From assembly GCA_029781595.1 (NCBI GenBank), contig JAKOWJ010000199.1:1-41284 (forward strand): a stretch of DNA of 41,284 bases, written 5' to 3'. Position 1 is the first letter of the stretch, and each line of letters opens with the position of its first letter. The notes under the pieces were generated by a model. It saw nothing but the letters and a program-made list of their open reading frames with translations, did no database searches and was not told the DNA's origin. Positions 21,788-32,000 of the stretch are shown one piece after another. Made by a program: the position numbers and the translations under genes. This stretch comes from Pseudomonadota bacterium (GTDB lineage: Bacteria; Pseudomonadota; Gammaproteobacteria; Burkholderiales; Usitatibacteraceae).

Positions 21788-23877
21788 AGGTCGCGCGCGC
21801 GAGCCGCGCCCTGGCGGCGCGTCTCGGTCGCGATCCCGCCTTCGACTACGCCGCCAACGGCGCGGCGGGGCAGTTCGCGGCGCAGGGCGAGGTGCTGATG
21901 CGGCATCGCTACGTCCTGAGCCCCGGGATAGCGCCCGGGCGCTTCACCGCGCCGGCGCTGCGGGCGGCGCTCGAGGAGGACCTCGCGCGCATGGCCTCGC
22001 CCGTCGGCATGCTCACGCGCGGCACCATCGCCGCCGACCCGACGGGCGAATTCCTCGCGACGCTGCGCGGCGTGGAAGCCACCGCGGCGCCCGCGCGGCG
22101 GCAGGGCGTGTGGTTCAGTGCCGACGCGACGCGCGCCTTTCTCGTCGTGCAGACGCGCGCGGCCGGCTTCGACAGCCTCGCCCAGGCGGCGGCGATGGCC
22201 CGGGTGCGTGCCGCGCTGGCGCAAGTGGCGCCGGACGTGCGTGCCACGCTTTCCGGGCCCGGCGTGTTCGCGGCCGAATCGCGCCGGCTGATCCACCGCG
22301 ACGCGGTGCGCCTGGGCCTGCTGTCGACCGGCCTGGTCCTCGCGCTGCTCGCGTTCGTCTATCGCTCGCCCACCGCCATCGCGCTGGTGCTCGCGCCCAC
22401 GGCCCTGGGACTGCTGGCCGGCGTGCTCGTGGTGCAGGCCCTGTTCGGCTCCGTCCATGCGATCACGCTGGGCTTCGCCGTGACGCTGATCGGGGAATCC
22501 GTCGACTACCCGAGCTACCTCCTGCTGAACACGCAGCCCGGCGAGACGGCCGGCGTGGCGGCGCGCCGCGTCGGGCGCACGCTCCTGCTCGCCGTCCTCA
22601 CCACGGTCGCGAGCTCGCTCGCGCTCACGCTGTCGAGCTTCACGGGGCTCGCGCAACTGGGCGTGCTCACGATGACGGGGGTCATGGTCGCCGGGCTCGC
22701 CTCGCACCGGCTGGTCCCCTGGCTGCTGGGAGCGCGCGTGCTGGATTTCCCGCGCCTGCGCGTGCCCGCGTGCGCAAGCCTCGCCACGGCCCGCTGGCCG
22801 CGTTTCGCCGCGCTCGCGATCGTCCTCGGTGCCGTCACCGGGCTCGCGCTCCTGCATCCCCGCTGGTGGGAGCACGATCTCGCCGGCATCAGCCCGGTGC
22901 CCGCCGCCATGCGGGCGCAGGACGCGAGCCTTCGACGCGAGATGGGTGCTCCGGATGTGAGCGTGTTCCTGGCGAGCGGCGGGGCGAGCGAGGCGGCGGC
23001 GCTCGAGGCCGCCGAGGCCATCGTGCCGGGCCTCGAGGCCTGGCGACAGCAGGGGCTGATCCGCAGCTTCGACTCGCCCGTCCGCTACCTGCCTTCGCCG
23101 GCCACGCAGGCGGCGCGAGTGCGCGCCTTGCCGGACCGCGGCACGCTGGAAAGGAACCTGCGGGAGGCGCTGAAGGGCCTGCCTTTCCGGCCCGACGCCT
23201 TCGCCCCGTTCCTCCGGGACGTGGCGGCGGCGCGCGAGGCGGCGCCATTGACGCGGGCCGCGTACGCCGGAACGCCGCTCGGCACGAAGCTCGACGCGCA
23301 GGTGGTGCAGCTGGACGGCCGCTGGCTCGTGCTCACGTCCGTCGCGGGAGTCGCCGATGCAGGCGCGCTTCGCGCGGCGCTCGCCGGGCTCGCCGATCCG
23401 CGCAGCCGCCTCGTGGACCTGAGGCAGGTTTCGGAGGCGATGCTCGACGGCTTCCGCGGCGACGCCCTGCGCCGGGCCGCGCTGGGCGTGCTCCTCATCC
23501 TTGCGCTCCTGGTGGCGGGCCTGCGCTCGTGGCGGCGCGCCCTTCGCGTTGCCGCGCCCGCGCTCGCGGCCGTTCCCGTCGCGTTGGCATGCCTGGTCGC
23601 GGCCGGCCAGCGCATCGGCGTCTTCCACCTCGTGGCCCTGCTCCTGGTGCTGGGGATCGGACTCAACTACGCGCTCTTCTTCGAGCGCCCGGTCGCGGAC
23701 GGGGCCGAGCGCGACCGCACGCGCCTCACGCTGGCGCTTTGCAGCGCGTCGACCGTCGCGACCTTCGGTTGCCTCGCCCTGTCAGCAACCCCGGTCCTGC
23801 ACGCGATCGGGGCCACCGTGGCGCTCGGCGCGGTGGCCTCGCTGGTGCTTGCCGCCCTCTGGGCCCGCCCGGATTGA
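21788..23877 (+). pseudogene. MMPL/RND-type exporter, N-terminus missing
   Basis: The frame reads as an exporter of the aryl-polyene cluster type from ASRALAARLGRDPAFDYAAN (about residue 75 of a typical homologue) to its stop at 23877. It has about nine hydrophobic segments, including LGLLSTGLVLALLAFVY, AITLGFAVTLIGESVDYPSY and LLVLGIGLNYALFFERP. The first membrane helix and part of the periplasmic domain are missing. What precedes is the antisense of the oxidoreductase. The longer open frame from 21643 uses that antisense sequence and is not native. The next in-frame start inside is near 21890. It converges on Crp/Fnr copy 4. Confidence 0.8.
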
Positions 23878-23903
23878 AGCCGCTCCGGGTGGGTCCGCCG
23901 CGC

Positions 23904-24611
23904 CTAGCCGAAGGCGTCGCCGTAAGTGTCGCGGTCGGCCTGGTAGCACGCGCACGACGTTGCCTTGAGCCCGGGCCGGTCGAGAATCGCGATGTCGCCC
24001 CGGGCGTAGCGGATGAGCTGGCGCTTCAGGAGCGACGTGGCAGCCTGGGTCACGCCGGCGCGGCGCACGCCGAGCATCGACGCGATGAACTCGTGGGTCA
24101 TGTGAAAGGTGCTCGATTTCGCCCTGTCCTGCGTCATCAGCAGCAGGCGCGCGAGCCGGGCCTCGACGAGGTGGAACCGCGAGCAGGCGACCGCCTGCGC
24201 GGTCTGCGTCATGCGCACGAAGAGATAGCGATCGAGCAGCGAGCGCAGGGCCGGGCTGCGGCCGAGCGCCACGCGAAAGGCCGGGGCGCCCAGGCGAAGC
24301 GAGCGTCCGGCGCCCATGACGAGCGCCTGCGCGGGCGAGATCTTGACGCCCAGGACGAGCGGCGTTCCCACCATGCCCTCGTTGCCGACGAGACCGACCT
24401 CGACGCGCGTCGAGTTGTCCGTCGACGAGAGAAGCGCAATCGTGGCGGTGGTCGGAAAATAGGCGTGGCGCAGCTGCCCCCCGGACTCGAAGAGAACCTC
24501 CGGCGGGGCGAGGGCGACGTCCTCGCAGTCGGCGAGAAATCGCGCGAGGATCCCGCCGGGAAGGGCGGCCAGCAGGCTGTTGCCCGGGGCGGTGCGCTTG
24601 GGACGGGACAA
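23904..24611 (-). CDS. Crp/Fnr family transcriptional regulator (divergent copy 4)
   Basis: The product is 235 residues from TTG 24611. AAGGAG lies four bases upstream and the predicted transcription start is near 24640. The ATG at 24635 lacks a ribosome site. It is more distant from the other three. The sensor domain reads HAYFPTTATIALLSSTDNST and LVGNEGMVGTPLVLG. The helix-turn-helix is ASMLGVRRAGVTQAATSLLK, where Ala replaces the Glu that is conserved in the others, so DNA preference may differ. Of the shared cysteines, VACSRFH and CACY near the C-terminus remain. The dyad promoter at 24647-24690 suggests it belongs to the regulon and may act as its modulator. Confidence 0.9.
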   Translation of the reverse strand: MSRPKRTAPGNSLLAALPGGILARFLADCEDVALAPPEVLFESGGQLRHAYFPTTATIALLSSTDNSTRVEVGLVGNEGMVGTPLVLGVKISPAQALVMGAGRSLRLGAPAFRVALGRSPALRSLLDRYLFVRMTQTAQAVACSRFHLVEARLARLLLMTQDRAKSSTFHMTHEFIASMLGVRRAGVTQAATSLLKRQLIRYARGDIAILDRPGLKATSCACYQADRDTYGDAFG

Positions 24612-24646
24612 GGGACTCCTTCGTCGATCAGTCAACCCAGGCCGCG

Positions 24647-24690
24647 ATCGTATGTCCGGGCGGCGAGCGCCGTCTGTGGCCTAGCGCGCA
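24647..24690 (-). promoter_or_regulatory. dyad promoter of Crp/Fnr copy 4
   Basis: The dyad at 24675-24690 is TGTGGC-CTAG-CGCGCA, a looser match whose middle reads GCCTAGCGCGC. TACGAT (24652-24647) follows after 22 nt on the minus strand. The predicted start is near 24640 and the leader contains AAGGAG. Confidence 0.45.
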
Positions 24691-24711
24691 TAGCCGGGAA
24701 GCGGGGCTCTC

Positions 24712-25428
24712 CTAGCTCGGGAAAAGGCGCTCTCTTTCGCGCCGGACCACGGCGTAGCATTCGCAGACGCGCGCCTCGAGCCCGCGGCGATCGAGCACCC
24801 GGATGTGCCCGCGGCGGTATTCGATCAACCCGGCGGCCTGGAGCTTGCCGGCCGCCTCGGTGACGCCTTCGCGCCTCACGCCGAGCATGTTGGCCATCAG
24901 CTCCTGCGTCATGGCCACCTCGTTGGAGGGGAGGCGGTCGAGGCTCAGCAGCAGCCAGCGGCACAGTTGCTGGTCCACCGAATGATGGCGATTGCAGACC
25001 GCGGTCTGCGCCATCTGGGTGATCAGCGACTGCGTGTAGCGCAGCAGCACCAGCATCGCCGGCCCGTGGAGGTCGAATTCGGCCTTGAGCAGGCCGGTGC
25101 GCAGCCGGTAGCTTTCGCCCGCGCACTGCACGACGGCCCGGCTCGGCGTCGTCTCCCCGCCCATGAACAGCGAGATGCCGACGATGCCGTCGTTGCCGAC
25201 GACCGCGATCTCGGCCGAAGCGCCATCCTCCATGACGTAGAGCAGCGACACGATGGACGTCGCCGGGAAGTGCACGTGCGTCATGCGGCCGCCCGGCTCG
25301 TGCAGCACCTGGCCGAGCTCCAGTCGAGCCGGCTCGAGATGCGGCGCGATGCGGCCGTAGTCGACCGCCGGGAGCGCGGCGAGGAGGCGGTTGCGGAGCG
25401 GACCGGCTGGCGTGGGTCGGGTGGCCAT
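24712..25428 (-). CDS. Crp/Fnr family transcriptional regulator (copy 3)
   Basis: The product is 238 residues from ATG 25428; ATG 25464 is an alternative 12 codons upstream, and neither has a well-placed ribosome site. It is closely related to copies 1 and 2: SIVSLLYVMEDGASAEIAVV, GIVGISLFMGGETTPSRAVV, and MANMLGVRREGVTEAAGKLQ in the helix-turn-helix. The conserved cysteines are TAVCNRHHS, QQLCRW and VCECY. It is divergent from the BON gene; the dyad between them (25515-25530) has the right spacing only towards BON. A TAACAT at 25500-25495 lies 14 nt from that dyad and may serve this gene. Confidence 0.92.
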   Translation of the reverse strand: MATRPTPAGPLRNRLLAALPAVDYGRIAPHLEPARLELGQVLHEPGGRMTHVHFPATSIVSLLYVMEDGASAEIAVVGNDGIVGISLFMGGETTPSRAVVQCAGESYRLRTGLLKAEFDLHGPAMLVLLRYTQSLITQMAQTAVCNRHHSVDQQLCRWLLLSLDRLPSNEVAMTQELMANMLGVRREGVTEAAGKLQAAGLIEYRRGHIRVLDRRGLEARVCECYAVVRRERERLFPS

Positions 25429-25514
25429 GGGGAAACCCGGATTCGAGGAAGTTCCTCCCCGCATTGGCGCTGACGGCGCGCCTTTCGCTGATCGATGTTA
25501 CCGCCGGCAGGCTG

Positions 25515-25557
25515 TGTGCGCCAGCGTACAGATGCCGCCCGCGCACCCCGATAAGGT
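25515..25557 (+). promoter_or_regulatory. dyad promoter of the BON gene
   Basis: The dyad at 25515-25530 is TGTGCG-CCAG-CGTACA. Exactly 21 nt later is TAAGGT (25552-25557). The predicted start is near 25564, with a leader of about 37 nt holding AAAGGA. This is one of the clearest members of the set. Confidence 0.65.
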
Positions 25558-25600
25558 GTGGTTCATCCGCCTTCCGGCGGCCTCACTCAAAGGAACGCGC

Positions 25601-25915
25601 ATGTCCACCATCACCGCCAAACTGGCATCCCTCGCAGGTGTACTGCTCGTGGCAACGACCCTGGGCTGCGCTTCGACCGCAAGGACCGAAGGCACGGGCG
25701 AGTACGTGGACGACGCAGTCCTCACCACGAAGGTGAAGACCGCGATCTTCAACGAGCCGACGCTCAAGTCGGCCGAGATCAACGTGGAAACCTTCAAGGG
25801 CGTGGTCCAGCTGAGCGGCTTCGTGAGCTCGCACGACGCCGAGACCCGGGCCGTTCACGTCGCCGGCGAAGTCGCCGGCGTCAAGTCCGTCAAGAACGAC
25901 ATGCGCGTCAAGTAG
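25601..25915 (+). CDS. BON-domain lipoprotein (OsmY-like)
   Basis: The product is 104 residues with AAAGGAACG before ATG 25601. A lipoprotein signal ends in TTLGC (Cys23). One BON domain fills the rest: YVDDAVLTTKVKTAIFNEPT, INVETFKGVVQLSGFVSSHD and GEVAGVKSVKNDMRVK. BON proteins such as OsmY bind membranes and support envelope integrity in hyperosmotic stress. It has its own dyad promoter. The ndvB-like gene begins 136 nt downstream on the same strand with no clear terminator, so some read-through is possible. Confidence 0.95.
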   Translation: MSTITAKLASLAGVLLVATTLGCASTARTEGTGEYVDDAVLTTKVKTAIFNEPTLKSAEINVETFKGVVQLSGFVSSHDAETRAVHVAGEVAGVKSVKNDMRVK

Positions 25916-26051
25916 CGCGTCGCTTCCACGCGTGCCCCGGGAGCGGTTCGCCGCATTCACCGGGGCCCGTTCTCGTGGCGCGGCGGGAGCGGCCCGCCGA
26001 CCGGGGTTCGGCCGCAGGAGTCGACCTCCGGAAATCAACCTGGGCAGGCGG

Positions 26052-29000
26052 ATGAAAGTCGAGCGGGTGCTGGAAAGCGTGGCGCGCCACGGGCGTGGCG
26101 ACCCGCGCGACAGGTTCGCCGACGAGGAGCCGCCGCTTCGCTCGAGCCTGTTCAGCGCCGGGCAGATGGAGCAGCACGGCAAGAGCCTCGCCGGCTCACA
26201 CAGGCTGGCGGCGGGCCGTGCCCGGGACCGGCTGCTCGCGCGGCTGGCGGCCAACGAGCGCCTGCTCGTCGACGTGCGCGAGCGCCTGACCGGCGCGGCC
26301 CTGGCGAACGGCCGCATCACCCCCGCCGCCGAGTGGCTGCTCGACAATTTCTACCTGGTCGAGGAGCAGGTCGGCACGGCGAAGCGCCACCTGCCGAAGG
26401 GATACAGCCGCGAGCTGCCGCGCCTGGCGGTCGGCCCGTCGGCCGGGCTGCCGCGCGTCTACGACCTCGCGTTCGAGGCGATCTCCCATGGCGACGGGCG
26501 CGTCGACGCGGAAAGCCTCTCGCTCTTCGTGGCCGCTTACCAGACGGTGACGCCGCTCACGCTGGGCGAGCTCTGGGCCATTCCCATCATGCTGCGGCTG
26601 GCCCTCATCGAGAACCTGCGCCGCGTCGGCGCCCGGATCGCGGCGGCCATGATCGACCGGGACGAGGCCGGCGCCTGGGCCGACCAGATGATGGACGTCG
26701 CCGAGCGCGACCCCAAGAGCCTCGTCCTGGTCGTCGCCGACATGGCGCGCTCTGACCCGCCGATGGCGAGCGCGTTCGTCGCCGAGCTCGCGCGCCGGCT
26801 GCAGGGTCAGAGCGCGGCGCTCGCGCTGCCGCTCACCTGGATCGAGCAGCGGCTCGGCGAATCGGGGCTGTCGATCGAGCAGGTGGTGCAGGCGGAATCG
26901 CAGGCGCAGGCCGGCACGCAGGTCTCGATCAGCAACACCATCGGCAGCCTGCGCGTCCACGGCGCGACCGACTGGCGCGAGTTCGTCGAGACGATGAGCG
27001 TCGTCGAACGGATTCTGCGCGAGGACCCGGGCGGGCAGTACGCGCGGATGGACTTCGCCACCCGCGATCTCTACCGGCACGGGGTGGAGGCGATCGCGAG
27101 GAGCAGCCCGCAGTCCGAGGCGGAGGTGGCGCGCAGGGCCGTCGGGCTCGCGCGCGAGGCGGCGGGGGCGAGCGCGGGCCGCGGCGGCGAGCGCCCGCCC
27201 GAGGCGCACGTGGGCTTCTACCTCGTGGACAAGGGCCGCGAGCGCCTCGAACGGGAAGCCGGGCGGCGCGTCTCGCCTGCCGAGGCGATGCGCCGGGTCG
27301 GGCGACATTTCCCGTTGCCGCTCTACCTGGGGGCGATCGCGCTCGTCGCGGCCGCCTTCACGGCCGCGTTGCTCGCGAAGGCGCGGGAGGACGGCGGCGA
27401 TCTCGCCCTGCTCCTCGCCCTGGGATCGCTGCTGCTGCTGGCTTCCAGCCAGCTCGCGGTCGGGATGGTGAACTGGCTCGCGACGCTGCTCGTGCATCCC
27501 CGCCCCTTGCCGAGAATGGACTTCTCCCGCGGCATCCCGCCGCGCTCGCGCACGCTGGTGGTGATTCCGACGCTGCTCACGGACGAGGAGGCCATCGAGG
27601 CGCTGGTCGAGGCCCTCGAGGTGCGCTTCCTCGCCAATCGGGACGACCACCTGCACTTCGCCCTGCTGACGGATTTCCCCGACGCGATGGCCGAGACCCT
27701 GCCCGGGGACGAGCCCCTGGCCGGCCTCGCCCGCAGGCGAATCGAGGAGCTCAACGGGAAGTACCGTCCGGCACCGGGCGCCTCCGCGGGCGACGCCTTC
27801 TATCTCTTCCACCGGCCTCGCCTCTGGAACGCGCAGGAACAGGCGTGGATGGGATACGAGCGCAAGCGCGGCAAGCTCGCCGACCTGAACGCGCTGCTGC
27901 GGGGCGGCGGCAGGGAGCGGTTCGCGCTCGTCGTCGGCGACACGACGGTGCTCGCGAACGTGAAATACGTGATCACGCTTGACACCGACACGCAATTGCC
28001 CCGCGACTCGGCGCGGCAGTTTGTCGGCGTCATGGCGCATCCGCTGAACCGCCCGTGCTTCGGCCCGGCCGGAAGCGACCCGGGCGCCGATGCGCGCAAG
28101 GGAGGGCCCGGGGCGGGCGCCGGCGAGCGGGTGACCGAAGGGTACGGGATCCTGCAGCCGCGCGTGAGCGTGAGCCTGCCGGGCGCAGGCCGTTCCTGGT
28201 ACGCGCGCCTGCATGGCGGCGAAGCGGGCATCGACCCCTACACGCGGGCCGTGTCCGACGTCTACCAGGACGCGTTCGGCGAAGGTTCGTTCATCGGCAA
28301 GGGGATCTACGACGTCGATGCGATCGCGCGGACGATCGACAGTCGCTTTCCGGACAACCGCATCCTGAGCCACGACCTGCTCGAGGGCTGCTACGCGCGG
28401 TCCGGATTGCTGAGCGACGTCCAGCTCTACGAGGAATTCCCGTCGACCTATGCCGCGGACATCGCCCGCCGGCACCGCTGGATCCGCGGCGACTGGCAGC
28501 TCCTCGGGTGGCTGCGGTCGCGGGTGCCGGGCCGCGGCCCGCAACGGGCGACCAACCCGCTGTCGATACTCTCGCAGTGGAAGCTCCTCGACAACATCCG
28601 GCGCAGCCTCGTGCCCCCGGCCCTCACGCTGCTCCTGCTGCTCGGCTGGAGCGCGACCGCGAACGCCTGGCCGTGGACGCTGGCGGTGATCGCCATCCTC
28701 GCCCTGGCGCCGGCCAGTGCCTTCCTCCTGGAGACGCTGCGCAAGCCGCACGAGGTCCTCCTCCGGCAGCACCTCGTCGCCACGTCCCGCGTGGCCGCGC
28801 GGCAGGCGGCGCAGGCGGCGCTCGCGCTCGCGTTCCTGCCCTACGAGGCCGTCGTCAACCTCGCTGCCATCGTGCGCACGCTGTGGCGCCTGCTCGTCTC
28901 GCGCCGGCGGTGCCTCGAGTGGAGCCCTTCGGACCCGGGACCGGCCGGGCCCGGGCGCACCGGGCTGCCCGCCGCGGCCCGGACGATGTGGAGCGGGCCG

Positions 29001-32000
29001 GCGATCGCGGCGGCCACGGCCATCCTGCTGGGCATCTGGGCGCCGTCCGCGCTGGCGGTGGCGGGACCCGTGCTTCTGCTGTGGCTAGTCTCGCCGGTCA
29101 TCGCCTGGCGGATCGGGCAGCCGCTCGTCCGGCGCGAGGCGAGGCTCACGAACGCGCAGGCGACCTTCCTGCGCGCGCTGGCGCGAAGGACCTGGGCGTA
29201 TTTCGAGACCTTCGCGGGGCCCGAGGATCACTGGCTGGCGCCGGACAACTGGCAGGAGCAGCCGGCGGCGGCGGTCGCGCATCGCACCTCGCCCACGAAC
29301 ATGGGGCTTTCGCTGCTCGCGAACCTGGCGGCCCACGACTTCGGCTACCTCCCGGCCGGCGAGCTCATCGCGCGCACCGCGAACGCGATGGGAACGATGG
29401 GCACCCTGGAGCGGCACGAGGGCCACTTCTACAACTGGTACGACACGCGGACACTGAAGCCGCTAGCGCCTCTCTATGTCTCGGCGGTGGACAGCGGCAA
29501 TCTCGCCGGCCACCTGATCGCCCTGCGGCCGGGCCTCGAGGCGCTGGCCGACGACCGGATCGTGCCGCAGCGGTGGTTCGAAGGCCTTCGCGACACCCTT
29601 CGCGGCCTGGCCGAGGCGGTCGGGGGCGCTCCCGGGGCGTCGTTCGTCCGGCTGGAGAAGGAACTGGAAGGCGCCATCGCTTCCCCGCCGGCGTCCGTCG
29701 CGGCGGCGCGGCAGCGGCTCGACTGGATCCAGGCCTGCGCGATCGAGGTCGCGGCGCGGGTCGGCGGTGCGCCCCAGGGGCCGCCGGCGCAGGGCGCGGC
29801 TGGCGCGAGCGAGGCGCAGTTTTGGGGCGACGCGCTCGTGCGGCAGTGCCGCGCGCTGCGGGACGAGGCCGAGCTCGTGGCCGCCTGGAGCGAAGCGGCG
29901 GCGGCGGGCATCCACGATTCCCCGGGCTCGCGCGGGATCCCGACGTTGCGCGAGGTGGCGTCCCTCGAGGCCGGCGCGGGCCCGGCCACCGAGCGGATGG
30001 CGCAGATCGGGGCGCTCGCGCGCCAGTGCGACGAGCTCGCGCGGATGCAGTACGGCTTTCTCCACGACCGGTACCGTCACCTGCTCGCCATCGGCTACAA
30101 CGTCGCCGAGGGGCGGCGGGACCCGAGCTGCTACGACCTGCTCGCCTCGGAGGCGAGGCTCGCGTGCTTCGTCGCCATCGCGCAGGGCCAGCTGCCGCAG
30201 GAGGACTGGTTCGCCCTCGGGCGCCTGCTCACGGCCGCGGGCGGGCGGCCGGCGCTGCTCTCCTGGAGCGGCTCGATGTTCGAGTACCTGATGCCGCTCC
30301 TGGTGATGCCCACGTACGACAACACGCTGCTCGACCAGACCTACCGCGCCTGCGTGGAGCGGCAGATCGCCTACGGCAAGCTGCGGGGCGTGCCGTGGGG
30401 CATCTCGGAATGCGGATACAACGCCGTCGACGCGGGCCTCAACTACCAGTACCGCGCCTTCGGCGTGCCCGGCCTGGGACTCAAGCGCGGGCTCGCGGAG
30501 GACCTGGTCGTCGCGCCCTACGCCTCGGCGCTCGCGTTGATGGTGGCCCCCGGGGAATCCTGCCTCAACCTGCAGCGCCTCGCCCGCGAGGGCCTCGCCG
30601 GAAGGTTCGGCCTGTACGAGGCCGTCGACTACACGCCCTCGCGCCTGCCGCGGGGGCAGGCGTCCGCCATCGTGCGCTCGTTCATGGCGCACCACCAGGG
30701 CATGGTGCTGCTCTCGCTCGCGCACGTGCTGCTCGACCGGCCCATGCAGAGGCGCTTCGCGTCGGACCCGCTGGTGAAGGCGACGCTCCTGCTGCTCCAG
30801 GAGCGGGTCCCGAGAGCCGCGGCCCTGCACACGCTGTCGGCCGACCTGTCCGCGAGCCACGGCCTGTCCGCGGGGCCGGAGGCGCCCGTGCGCGTGCTCG
30901 CGAGCCCCGACACGCCGACGCCGGAAGTGCAGCTGCTGTCGAACGGGCGCTACCACGTGATGGTCACGAACGCCGGCGGCGGGAGCAGCCGCTGGCGCGA
31001 TCTTGCCGTCACGCGCTGGCAGGAGGACGCGACGTGCGACAACCGGGGCACGTTCTGCTACATCCGCGACACGGCGAGCGGCGAGTTCTGGTCGAGCGCG
31101 CACCAGCCGACCCTCAAGCGCGCGGCGCACTACGAGGCCATCTTCACGGAAGCGCGCGCCGAGTTCCGCCGCCGCGACGACGAGATCGAGTCGCACACCG
31201 ACATCGTCGTCTCGCCCGAGGACGACATCGAGCTGCGCCGGGTGCGCATCACCAACCGCTCTCGGACGGCCCGCACGATCGACGTCACGAGCTACGCGGA
31301 GGTGGCGCTCGCGAGCGCCGCCGCGGACGCGCTGCACCCGGCGTTTTCCAAGCTGTTCGTGCAGACCGAGATCGTCGGCGACCGGCAGGCCATCCTGTGC
31401 CGGCGCCGCCCGCGCTCGCTCGACGAGAGCGCGCCGTGCATGTTCCACCTCGTGGCCGTGCACGGCGCGGCCTCGCTCGAGGTGTCGTACGAGACGGACC
31501 GGATGGCCTTCGTCGGGCGGGGGCGCACGCTCGCCGCGCCGCGGGCGATGGCCGAGGCCGGGGCGCTCGCCGGCGGCGAGGGCTCCGTCCTCGACCCCGT
31601 CGTCGCGATCCGTCACCGGATGAAGCTCGAGCCGCAGCAGACGGCGACCGTCGACATCGCCACCGGGATGGCCGCGACCCGCGAAGGCGCGCTCGGCCTC
31701 GTGGGCAAGTACCGGGACCGCCGGCTCGCCGACCGCGTCTTCGACCTCGCGTGGACGCATAGCTCGGTGACGCTGCGCCAGATCAACGCGACGGAATCTG
31801 ATGCGCAGGTCTACGCGCGCCTCGCGAGCGCCGTCATCTATGCCAATGCCTCCCTGCGCGCGCAGGCCGGCGTCCTGATCCGCAACCGCCGCGGGCAGTC
31901 CGGGCTCTGGAGCTACGCGATCTCGGGCGACCTGCCGATCGTGCTGCTGCAGATCGGGGACGCGGAGAACATCGACCTCGTGCGCCGGATGGTGCAGGCG

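Noticed and set aside
20005..23628. 1207-codon minus-strand open frame across the GT2 gene and the antisense of the exporter
   Set aside because: Only the part below 20877 matches a protein family; the rest is an Arg/Gly/His-rich shadow typical of GC-rich DNA.
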